Positions 56,220 to 64,000 of a stretch of 64,000 nucleotides of DNA are shown here, in pieces. The stretch is taken from the NCBI RefSeq assembly GCF_030297015.1, contig NZ_AP028056.1, positions 1,064,939-1,128,938 on the forward strand. Reading direction: 5' to 3'. The notes beneath the pieces are model-generated. The model saw nothing but the letters and a program-made list of their open reading frames with translations. It was not told the origin of the DNA and made no database searches. Source of the DNA: Brooklawnia propionicigenes. GTDB lineage: Bacteria > Actinomycetota > Actinomycetes > Propionibacteriales > Propionibacteriaceae. How positions within the stretch are numbered: position 1 is the stretch's first letter; each line of letters begins with the position of its first letter. The position numbers and the translations under genes are program-made.

Positions 56220-59069
56220 GTGCTTGGATTGGCGGCCACGGGCGAGACTGGTGACCTGCTCGTGCCCGGCAAGGTCGTCCGCATGCGTGAACGCCTATGG
56301 CGCGTCGATTACAGGGACGGTGCGGTATTCAGCGCCACCCCCCTCGACGGTCGGGACAACACGCCCATGCGATTCCATACGCGCCTGGAAGACGTGCAGC
56401 CGGGCGCGTTGCCGTTCCCGGACGCGGCCACGGTCGGCGACGCGGCTGAACAGGCACTGCTGCTGGACGCGTACAAGTTCTCTCTGCTGCATGGCACCGC
56501 GCCTATCCTCGGCCTGCAACGCTCGCGGGCGATCCCGACCGACTTCCAGATCGTGCCGCTGCTGATGGCGTTGAACGCCGAACGGGTGAGGCTCCTCGTC
56601 GCCGACGACGTTGGCACGGGCAAGACTGTGGAGGCCGGGCTGATCCTGTCCGAGCTGCTGGCCCGAGGCCGCGCTCGACGCATCCTGTTGTGCGTTCCCG
56701 CGAACCTGCGGGACCAGTGGCGGGACACGCTCGACACCATGTTCCACATCGACGCGACCGTGGTCGCCGGCCACCTGCTACCCGCCCTGGAACGGAAACT
56801 CCTGCCCGGCCAGAGCGTGTGGGCCGCACATGACGTTGTGATCGCAAGCATCGACTACCTCAAGACCCGCACCGAGGAGGTGCTGGCACATCAGTGGGAC
56901 GCGCTCGTCGTCGACGAGGCCCACCTTGCCGCGGCCCCACACGCGTTCGCGGGACGGTCGTCCACCGACATGGAGCGGCACGCGTTCGTGCATACCGCTG
57001 CCGCCCGGTGTCGGCACTTGCTGCTGCTCACCGCGACCCCGCACAACGGCTACAGCGACTCCTACCACTCCCTCTTCGAGATGCTCGACCCGACTCTGGT
57101 GACCGAGACCGCGTTCGGGCGCAAGCTCAACCGCACACGGGCACGCGAGTCCCATGTCGTCCAACGGCGACGCGCCGACATCGAAGCCTGGTACGGCGAG
57201 CGCGGCACGAAGTCGCCGTTCCCCGCCCGTAACTCAGATGAAGTGATCGTCTCCCTCAAACGGAGCCCCGACCTGAGGGCCCTCATCGACGAGCTGACCG
57301 GCTACACCGGCGACCTGTACGGCGCGTCCACGACCAGCATCGGCAAGTGGGTCGCCGCGCACCTGCACAAGCGGCTGCTGTCCAGCCCCGCCGCGTTCCG
57401 CGCCAGCATCGACAACCGGCTGAACGCGATCCGCCGCCAAGCCGCTCTCGACCTCGGCGACCAAGCCGCGCGGGCGGCGGCTGACGCCACCACCGATCAG
57501 GTGTTCACCGAGGACGACGAGCTCGACGCCGCACACTTGACCGCCCGCGTCGACCTGCCCCGCAACGCGGAGCTAGACCGCCTCAACACCATCAAGGACC
57601 TCGCTGCCCGGGTCACACCGGCAAAGGACCCCAAACTCGCCGAACTCCTGCGGCTCCTCCCAGAGCGCATGCACGCCCACCCGAACGCGCGCCGCGTGCT
57701 CGTGTTCACCAAGTTCAAGGACACCCTCGACTACCTGGAGAAGAACCTCTCCCGGGCCGTCGGCAAGGCGAAGGCAGGACTGCCCGACGGCACGCGTATC
57801 TTCACCATCTACGGCGACATGAACCTCGCCCAACGCAACGCCACCTTCGCCGAGTTCGAGGCCACGAAGCAGGCAGTGCTCGTGGCCACCGACTGCATCA
57901 GCGAAGGCGTGAACCTGCAACGGGCGTGCGCGGAGCTCATCCACTACGAGCTGCCATGGAACCCGAACCGGATCGAGCAGCGCAACGGCCGCATCGACCG
58001 GTTCCAGCAGCGCGAGCCGTTCGTCGGGATCCGCACGCTCGTCCTCGACGACGCCCTCGACGCGAGCCTGCTTTACCTGATCGTGCAGAAGTCCGAGCAG
58101 ATCCGCGCCGACTATGGGTTCGTGCCCCCGTTCCTCGCGAACAGCGACATCCTGTTGTACCTGTCCGACCCCGGCACCGCGTTCCGTGCGAAACTCCGTG
58201 CCTCGGGGCACCTGCAGCCGACCCTGTTCGACGAGTCAGTTCTGCTGGATTCGGATCCCGAACTTGCCCGGCTCACGGAGGAGAGCGTCGCAGACACCGA
58301 CGTGCTCGCACGCGTCAAGGAGGAGTCGTTCTACGGGCAGACTGGCATCTCCCTCACCGCGATCGAGGACGCCCTGAACGAGTCGCGCCAAGTGACCGGC
58401 ACCACCGACCAGGTCGAGAGGTTCACCCTAGCCGCACTCCGTCACCGGCACGCGACCGTCACCACCCTCGGCAACGTGCACACCGTCACGTCAGCGCCCT
58501 CCATCGTGGACGACGTCGCCCCGGCCGGGCACAGGTTCACGTTCGACACCGGCCTCGGCGTGGACGACCCGACCCTCGACGTGGTTGACCTCGCGCACCC
58601 GCTCCTGCGCCGGCTCATCGACCTGACGTTAGATGAGGCCCGCCTCCCCGAGTGTCGTGGCCGGGTTGCTGCCCACAACGCCGTCCTCGACACCGGACGG
58701 GCGGCCGTCCTGCACGTCCTGTTCCGGTACGTCGCCAACGCGGACCCCCCCGTCTTGCTCGAGGAGCTCGTGCCCCTCGCGCAACGCACCAGCGACCCAG
58801 GAGAGGCTTTGGACTCCGCCCCTGTTCTGTCGGCCGAACCTGGACGCGGAGCGCCGTTCGTCGGGGACGTGCGCGACGATGCCGCCTTCACACTCTCCGA
58901 CTCAGGCCTGGAGGCCCGGCTCGACCAGGTCGCCAAGCATCGCGCGAACATGCTCGCCGAACGGCACGGCCGGCTCACCGCGGCGTGGGCCGAGGGGCTA
59001 GCGGACGTGCAACCGACCTCCCACGACCTCGTCGCGATCACCCTCGTCTACCCAGAGGTCGCCCGATGA
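56220..59069 (+). CDS. SNF2/SF2 helicase, DrmD-like
   Basis: 949 aa, GTG start. A small beta-rich N-terminal domain (VPGKVVRMRERLWRVDYRDG), then an SF2 core: Walker A LVADDVGTGKTVEAGLILSELL (129-136), DEAH box ALVVDEAHLAAAP (232-235), motif III LLLLTATPHNGYSDSYHSLF, helicase C part VLVFTKFKDTLDYLE, VATDCISEGVNLQRA and motif VI NPNRIEQRNGRIDRFQQ. This RapA-like SNF2 type matches the helicase (DrmD) that precedes the methylase in class 1 DISARM, and similar genes in other helicase-methylase defence loci. Overlaps the methylase gene (ATGA). Confidence 0.85.
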   Translation: MLGLAATGETGDLLVPGKVVRMRERLWRVDYRDGAVFSATPLDGRDNTPMRFHTRLEDVQPGALPFPDAATVGDAAEQALLLDAYKFSLLHGTAPILGLQRSRAIPTDFQIVPLLMALNAERVRLLVADDVGTGKTVEAGLILSELLARGRARRILLCVPANLRDQWRDTLDTMFHIDATVVAGHLLPALERKLLPGQSVWAAHDVVIASIDYLKTRTEEVLAHQWDALVVDEAHLAAAPHAFAGRSSTDMERHAFVHTAAARCRHLLLLTATPHNGYSDSYHSLFEMLDPTLVTETAFGRKLNRTRARESHVVQRRRADIEAWYGERGTKSPFPARNSDEVIVSLKRSPDLRALIDELTGYTGDLYGASTTSIGKWVAAHLHKRLLSSPAAFRASIDNRLNAIRRQAALDLGDQAARAAADATTDQVFTEDDELDAAHLTARVDLPRNAELDRLNTIKDLAARVTPAKDPKLAELLRLLPERMHAHPNARRVLVFTKFKDTLDYLEKNLSRAVGKAKAGLPDGTRIFTIYGDMNLAQRNATFAEFEATKQAVLVATDCISEGVNLQRACAELIHYELPWNPNRIEQRNGRIDRFQQREPFVGIRTLVLDDALDASLLYLIVQKSEQIRADYGFVPPFLANSDILLYLSDPGTAFRAKLRASGHLQPTLFDESVLLDSDPELARLTEESVADTDVLARVKEESFYGQTGISLTAIEDALNESRQVTGTTDQVERFTLAALRHRHATVTTLGNVHTVTSAPSIVDDVAPAGHRFTFDTGLGVDDPTLDVVDLAHPLLRRLIDLTLDEARLPECRGRVAAHNAVLDTGRAAVLHVLFRYVANADPPVLLEELVPLAQRTSDPGEALDSAPVLSAEPGRGAPFVGDVRDDAAFTLSDSGLEARLDQVAKHRANMLAERHGRLTAAWAEGLADVQPTSHDLVAITLVYPEVAR

Positions 59070-62000
59070 CCGACGTCAGCCTCATCCACACCAGCGGTGG
59101 CCTGGTCGGTGACGTGATCACCGACAGCCTCCGCCAGCCCACCGTCGACGGGGATGCGAAGTTCCTCGCCGACCCGTCCACGTTCACCGGCCGCGACGGG
59201 ATTTCACCCACCAGATCCCAGCTCTCCGCCGACCAGGAAGCCGCATTCCGGGCGTGTGTCGCCCTCTGGTCCGCATACGCCGCCGAACTCAACGGCGACA
59301 TGGAGGTGTCCCGCCTTCGCGAGAAGCTCGTCCTGCCCATGCTCGACCTGTTCGGGTTCCGCCCCGTCTACCAGCGCGCGAAACTGCACGCCGGGGACCG
59401 GGCATGGGCCGTGTCGCACCTCGGCTGGGACGGCCCCGATGCTCCCCCCGTCGGCGTGGTTGCCGTCGCTGACCTCGACGCGCGCGAGAGCCGTGCCCGC
59501 TCCGCCCACGAGGAGCTCCAGGGCTATTTGAACGCCGCCACCGCCAGGTGGGGGCTACTCACCAACGGGCGGGTGCTACGGCTGCTCCGCGACTACCACC
59601 ACACGCGCACCCGCGGCTACGTCGAGTTCGACCTGGCCGCCATGTTCGAGGCCGGCTCCTACTCCGATTTCCTCGCCCTCTGGCGGCTCTGTCACGCGTC
59701 CCGGTTCTTGCCCCAGACAGCGCCCGACTCGGGACCAAGCGACACCGAATCGGAGGACGGGAACGAGGGCGACGACACCGACGACGGCGGCGACACCGCG
59801 GCGTCCGACACGCCCGAAGGCCCGGACAGCTCCCTGCTGGAACGGCTCCACGCCAAAGCGCTCACCGCCGGCGTCGCCGCCGGCAAACGGCTCCAACCGC
59901 AGGTCCGGCAAGCCATCAGCCTCCTCGCGAACGGCCTACTCGAAGGGACGCCGGGCCTGCGGGACCGGATGACCTCGAACCCCGACATGGGCCGCGACCT
60001 GTACCGAGAACTGCTCACCGTGCTCTACCGGGTGCTGTTCCTCCTGTTCGCCGAACAACGCGGCATGCTCAACGGCGCCAACCCGCTCTACGACGAGACC
60101 TACAGCGTCACCCGGCTCCGCTCCACCTCCACGACCGGCCACGCCGAACCACGCCGCATGGACCTGTGGGAAGGGCTGAAGACCACGTTCCGGGCGTTCT
60201 CGGACGAGGACGACGCCGCGGCACTCGGCGTCTACCCGTACAACGGGTTCCTGTTCGATCTGACCCGAACCCCGCTCACCACCGCCGGGCGTATCGCAAA
60301 CACGTACCTCACCCGAGCGCTGCAATCCCTCACCACCGTCACGGTCGGCGGCACCAGCATGCACGTCGACTACCGCAACCTCGGCGTCGAAGAACTCGGC
60401 GCCGTGTACGAGTCCCTGCTCGACTACACCCTCGCGGTAGCCGGGACCGCGACCCTGGACGACGACAACAAGAGAGTCGCTCCTGGGCAGGCGTACCTCG
60501 CCCGGATCAGCATCGAACGCGCCGACCTCGCCTCGTTCTACACGCCCACTGACCTCGTAGACCTCCTGCTCACCCGCTCGCTCGACCCGCTCATTGAACA
60601 GCGGCTCGCGGACGCCGGCGACGACCCGCAGGCGCAGGTGGCCGCCATCCTCGACCTGAAAGTCATCGACCCCGCCTGTGGCTCCGCCGCCATCCTCGTC
60701 GGCGCGCTCGACCGGCTCGCCTACACGGTCGCGAAAGCCCGCAGCAACCCCCACGAGCCCCTCCCTCACGACCTCGCGCACGCCCGCCGCGAAGTGCTCC
60801 AGTCGTGCATCTATGGCGCGGAGAAGGACCCCTTCGCGGCCGAGCTCGCCAAGGTCGCCCTGTGGATCCACTGCGTCGTCCCCGACCAGCCGCTCACGTT
60901 CCTCGACCACCACATCGTCTGTGGTGACAGCCTGGTCGGCTGGCCGCTGCTGAAAGTGCCCACCCGCATCGAAAACGCCGCCTTCCAGGTCACCGGGGTG
61001 AAAGGCCCGTTCGGCAGCCGCCTCACGCGGGCACTCAACGACAACAAGGCATTCACCGCCGGGTACGGGGACCTATTCCAAACCGACACCGTCGAGTTGA
61101 CCCTGACCCTCCCCGACGCGCTCCACGGACCAGAGCAAACGCCGGCGCATGTCCGCGCCAAGTCGCAGGCATTCCGGGACTGGCAGGCCAGCCCCGAGTA
61201 CGCCGTCTGGAAACAGACCGCCGACATCTGGACCGCCGCCCACTTCTGGACCGACGGGGACACGCACGCCATCCCGACCAGCCGCGCCTACGCAGCGGCC
61301 CTGGACGGCCACCCCGACCCCAACACCGCCGCGGTAGCGGCCAGCATCCTCGCCGACATCAACCCCATCCATTGGCCGCTCGCCTTCCCGGAGATCCACG
61401 CCCGGGGCGGCTTCGACCTCGTGATCGGCAACCCACCCTGGGAGCAGTACAAGGGCGAGGAACAACCGTTCTTCCGACAGCACCTGCCGCGTATCGCGGC
61501 CATGACCAGCGAGACCCGCAAGAAGGCCATCGCCGACCTCGAACACACCAACCCCACGATTTACGCCCGCTGGAAGACCTACCAGGCGGGACAGGGCAGG
61601 CTCGCCCACTTCGCCAAGTCCAGCGGCCGGTACACCCGCACCCCGAACGAGGCGAACACGTACGTCTTGTTCACCGAGCTCGCCGCCGACTCCAGCTCTA
61701 ACGTCGGACTCATCGTCAAGTCCGGCATCGCCACCGACGCCTCGCAGTCCCCCGTGTGGAAGCGGCTCCTTGACCGGGGCCGCGTCCGCGAGGTCCTCGA
61801 CATGGTCAACCAAGAGACCTCGGGCAAGCGCGTGTTCCCGGCGGTCGCCGCGGTCGAGCGGTTCTCCGTCCTCTATCTCGGGGAGCCGTCTGACTCCCTG
61901 CCGCGCGCGTCGATGCTCAACTTCGGCGTCGCCGAGGCTGTCACGAGCACCCCGAGGTCCTGGACGCGCACTGAACTGCGGACCATCTCGCCACGCACCG

Positions 62001-62995
62001 AGACGCTACCCTCGACCGCCGACCCGGCCGAGCTCGCCCTCGCTCTCGAGCTGCAGGACAGGTTCCCGACCCTCGACTTCTCCGAGCGCCACGGCGAGAA
62101 CCCGTGGAACCTCAAATACGCCGGGCTGTTCCACTCGTCGGCATCGAAGGCGAAGGGGTGGCTTCTGCGCGGTCCGGCACTGGAGTCCGCAGGGTTCAGG
62201 CTCCACACAGACAAGCACTATCGCCACCCGGACGGGCGCGAGGCGCTCCCGGTCTACGAAGGCCAGATGGCGAACCGGTGGGACCACCGAGCGCGCACGT
62301 TCCAGGGGTTCTTTGGGAAGGATCGTTACGGGCGGAAGCCCCACATCCCATGGGTCACCGAGGAGCAGCACGCCGATGCGTCGTTCGAGGTCGAACCGCG
62401 CTACTGGATGCACGCGCAGATCGCCCGCGAGCGGCTGGACGATGTCGTAGGACGCGGACGTGCGATGCTCGCGATGAGGGATATCGGGGCTGTGTGGACG
62501 AACAAGCGGTCACTGCGGGTCGCGCTCATGGAGCCGTTGCCCGCCACTCACACTCTCCCCGTCCTCGTCACGGACAGCGCCAAGGTCCTCGGAGCGGCCG
62601 CGCTGCTCAACTCAATGACCCTCGACTTCCTCGCCCGGATCCATATGCCAGGCGGCCACCTCACTCCCTGGGTGCTGTCCCAATGTGCCGCGCCGACGCC
62701 ATCGGACATCCCCTCCGAGGTGGAGGCCGTGTCGGCCGCTCTGAGCGTCACGACCGCCCGGCTCGGCGCGTTCCTCGGCCGACAGCCCACCCGATGGGAC
62801 GCTGGAGAACGAGAGCTCCTCGACGCCCGGTCGGATGCCCTCATCGCGCAGGCGTACAGGCTCACGCTGGCCGAGTATGAGGTGGTCCTGAACCACTTCA
62901 AGCTGCTTGAGAAGATCGAGATGCGCGAGGTCGGGGAGTACCGCAGCAAGCGGCTCCGGCTGGAGGCGTTCGAGGAGATCGGAGGGGGTCGCTAA
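59066..62995 (+). CDS. Eco57I-type adenine-specific DNA methyltransferase, large
   Basis: 1309 aa. A restriction-endonuclease-like N-terminal region (MEVSRLREKLVLPMLDLFGF), an acidic linker around residues 225-255, helical TaqI/Eco57I-like part (YRVLFLLFAEQRGML, LASFYTPTDLVDLLLTRSL), motif I KVIDPACGSAAILVGALDRL (about residue 530), CIYGAEKDPFAAELAKVALW, the catalytic FDLVIGNPPWEQYKGEE (NPPW, about residue 789), and a C-terminal target-recognition part. Motif I reads GSAA where GSG is usual. Likely the methylase arm (DrmMI/PglX-like) of the defence locus: N6-adenine methylation of host DNA. It ends TAATG into the next gene. Confidence 0.88.
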   Translation: MTDVSLIHTSGGLVGDVITDSLRQPTVDGDAKFLADPSTFTGRDGISPTRSQLSADQEAAFRACVALWSAYAAELNGDMEVSRLREKLVLPMLDLFGFRPVYQRAKLHAGDRAWAVSHLGWDGPDAPPVGVVAVADLDARESRARSAHEELQGYLNAATARWGLLTNGRVLRLLRDYHHTRTRGYVEFDLAAMFEAGSYSDFLALWRLCHASRFLPQTAPDSGPSDTESEDGNEGDDTDDGGDTAASDTPEGPDSSLLERLHAKALTAGVAAGKRLQPQVRQAISLLANGLLEGTPGLRDRMTSNPDMGRDLYRELLTVLYRVLFLLFAEQRGMLNGANPLYDETYSVTRLRSTSTTGHAEPRRMDLWEGLKTTFRAFSDEDDAAALGVYPYNGFLFDLTRTPLTTAGRIANTYLTRALQSLTTVTVGGTSMHVDYRNLGVEELGAVYESLLDYTLAVAGTATLDDDNKRVAPGQAYLARISIERADLASFYTPTDLVDLLLTRSLDPLIEQRLADAGDDPQAQVAAILDLKVIDPACGSAAILVGALDRLAYTVAKARSNPHEPLPHDLAHARREVLQSCIYGAEKDPFAAELAKVALWIHCVVPDQPLTFLDHHIVCGDSLVGWPLLKVPTRIENAAFQVTGVKGPFGSRLTRALNDNKAFTAGYGDLFQTDTVELTLTLPDALHGPEQTPAHVRAKSQAFRDWQASPEYAVWKQTADIWTAAHFWTDGDTHAIPTSRAYAAALDGHPDPNTAAVAASILADINPIHWPLAFPEIHARGGFDLVIGNPPWEQYKGEEQPFFRQHLPRIAAMTSETRKKAIADLEHTNPTIYARWKTYQAGQGRLAHFAKSSGRYTRTPNEANTYVLFTELAADSSSNVGLIVKSGIATDASQSPVWKRLLDRGRVREVLDMVNQETSGKRVFPAVAAVERFSVLYLGEPSDSLPRASMLNFGVAEAVTSTPRSWTRTELRTISPRTETLPSTADPAELALALELQDRFPTLDFSERHGENPWNLKYAGLFHSSASKAKGWLLRGPALESAGFRLHTDKHYRHPDGREALPVYEGQMANRWDHRARTFQGFFGKDRYGRKPHIPWVTEEQHADASFEVEPRYWMHAQIARERLDDVVGRGRAMLAMRDIGAVWTNKRSLRVALMEPLPATHTLPVLVTDSAKVLGAAALLNSMTLDFLARIHMPGGHLTPWVLSQCAAPTPSDIPSEVEAVSAALSVTTARLGAFLGRQPTRWDAGERELLDARSDALIAQAYRLTLAEYEVVLNHFKLLEKIEMREVGEYRSKRLRLEAFEEIGGGR

Positions 62996-64000
62996 TGCGC
63001 CCGTTGTCATTGGTCGCTGGGCTCCGCGAGGGATACGCGCGGTACGTGGACTCGTTCCAGTTCTACAAGAACCCGGCGATCCGAGACTGGGTAAGGGGCA
63101 AGCGCAGGGAGGGCCGTCTGCTCTACCGGGAACCGTTCCTGACGTTGGCGAAGCCGTTCGAAGACGGCGCTTCCCTGCAAGCACTGGTGGACGACGGTGT
63201 TCTCGACTCGGGTGTATTGGGGGTGTTCACTAGGAAGCCGGGCGACCCGGGTTCTGGACCGGTGTCGCCGTTCGCGCATCAGGAGCAGGCGGTCCGGCAG
63301 GTCATGGCCGGTCACAACACGGCGGTGACCACGGGGACCGGATCTGGCAAATCGTTCACGTTCTACATGCCGATCGTGTCCACCGCGCTATCAGTCGCCG
63401 CGGCCCGGCAAGTGGGGGTGCTGCGGCGTCCGGTGGCGGTGATCATCTATCCGATGAACGCGCTGGCGAACAGCCAGTACGAGGACATCGCGGCCCGGCT
63501 GGCGGGCACTGGGCTGACGGTGTGCAACTACACGGGCAGCCTCAAAGTTACCGGCGAAGCAGCGTTGAAGGACTTCAAGCAGTTGACGGGCCGGGACACC
63601 CCGTACGACAGCGAGGTGATCGATCGGGGCACGCTGCACACCAAGGGCTGCGACATCCTGCTCACCAACTTCAAGATGTTGGAGTACGCGCTCGTCCGCA
63701 GGGAGGACGCCGCCCTGTTCGACACGCTCGGCGATGAGGGCCGGCTGCGGTACCTCGTGCTGGACGAGATGCACACCTACTCGGGCCACCAGGGTGCCGA
63801 CATGGCGCTGCTCGTCCGCCGGTTCAAGGCACGGACGGGCACCGCTGGGACGCTGCGGTGCGTGGGCACGTCCGCGACGGTCGACTCGGGTGATCCGGCG
63901 GAGGCGCGTGCGACGATCGCGGAGTTCGCGGGGCGCCTGTTCGGTGAGCCGTTCGACCCGGACCACGTGGTGGGCGAGTCGTACGGGAAGCAGGAGACCC
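62995..64000 (+). CDS. DEAD/DEAH helicase, N-terminal part (runs off window)
   Basis: 335 codons are visible from an ATG with GGAGGGGG upstream, overlapping the methylase stop by one base. N-terminus YARYVDSFQFYKNPAIRDWV, then SPFAHQEQAVRQVMAGHNTAV (Q motif-like), Walker A VTTGTGSGKSFTFYMPIV (about 113-120), VIIYPMNALANSQYEDIAA (Ia), DILLTNFKMLEYALVRRED, DEMH box YLVLDEMHTYSGHQGADMA (about 256) and motif III RCVGTSATVDSGD. This is the large helicase type that usually ends in a DUF1998 domain, as in MrfA, Druantia DruE and related defence helicases. The rest lies beyond the window. Confidence 0.85.
   Translation, partial: MRPLSLVAGLREGYARYVDSFQFYKNPAIRDWVRGKRREGRLLYREPFLTLAKPFEDGASLQALVDDGVLDSGVLGVFTRKPGDPGSGPVSPFAHQEQAVRQVMAGHNTAVTTGTGSGKSFTFYMPIVSTALSVAAARQVGVLRRPVAVIIYPMNALANSQYEDIAARLAGTGLTVCNYTGSLKVTGEAALKDFKQLTGRDTPYDSEVIDRGTLHTKGCDILLTNFKMLEYALVRREDAALFDTLGDEGRLRYLVLDEMHTYSGHQGADMALLVRRFKARTGTAGTLRCVGTSATVDSGDPAEARATIAEFAGRLFGEPFDPDHVVGESYGKQET

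Noticed and set aside
58652-59065. Upstream extension of the Eco57I methylase
   Set aside because: It overlaps the SNF2 helicase in another frame; the ATG at 59066 gives the ATGA coupling seen throughout this locus.

Overview
The window is high-GC actinobacterial DNA. The strongest taxonomic hint is a Propionibacteriaceae-like gene set: B12 genes behind a cobalamin riboswitch (cobI-cobM-cobL, minus strand) next to heme genes, and the coproporphyrin-dependent heme branch (cgoX/hemY, chdC/hemQ, cpfC/hemH with a Cys-rich tail). The family assignment is an inference from gene content; no rRNA is present.

Layout. (1) 1-12.5 kb looks like core chromosome: the riboswitch-led cob operon, an AMP-ligase/thiolase pair, then one tightly overlapped operon hemA-hemC-hemD-usp-fluC-fluC-hemB-hemL, a strong terminator, a tandem repeat, a tandem-UspA gene and tRNA-Ser(GGA). 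(2) From the tRNA 3' end to the right edge everything looks like accessory DNA, probably an integrative element entered at tRNA-Ser and later rebuilt. 12.7-14.7 kb has element housekeeping genes (excisionase-like HTH, ArdC/metallopeptidase). 15.4-23.8 kb has defence-type genes (DUF4365-like, DUF3644-like, and an overlapping pair of an unknown 580-aa protein with a phospholipase-D-like protein). 23.9-25.4 kb has an unusual sigma-like factor. (3) 25.5-35.2 kb is a second tetrapyrrole cluster: cobH, cobA, hemA, hemE, a radical SAM/SPASM protein, hemY, hemQ, hemH and a hemC-hemD fusion. It duplicates hemA/hemC/hemD of the first cluster, supplies the late steps missing there, and lacks hemB and hemL, which the first cluster has. 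Together they give a complete path from glutamyl-tRNA to heme and to precorrin-2. (4) 35.4-48 kb is a graveyard of insertion sequences: an IS256 element abutting an istA fragment; an intact IS110 element and a 1.27-kb truncated inverted copy; an ISL3-type fragment entered by a group II intron, which is split by an IS3 element and cut off by IS110. A divergent peptide deformylase and a two-TM protein lie among long gene-poor stretches. (5) 48.1-51.6 kb is a five-gene, translationally coupled minus-strand operon: guanylate-kinase-like P-loop kinase, SIR2, Ham1-like NTPase, short-chain dehydrogenase/epimerase, and a GHMP protein of the beta-RFAP synthase type. I do not recognise this combination as a described system; it is my best candidate for a new nucleotide-based immune or signalling system. 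(6) 52.0-55.9 kb holds a serine-recombinase-like gene with Thr at the nucleophile position, a prepilin peptidase, and a conjugation block (TraG/VirD4 coupling protein, a TM partner and an accessory gene). (7) 56.2-64 kb (running off the edge) is an SNF2 helicase, a 1309-aa Eco57I-type methylase and a DEAD/DEAH helicase, overlapping like an operon and resembling the DISARM/Druantia class of anti-phage systems.

All calls come from reading motifs by eye. No database search was possible, so family names given as 'like' rest on motif resemblance.
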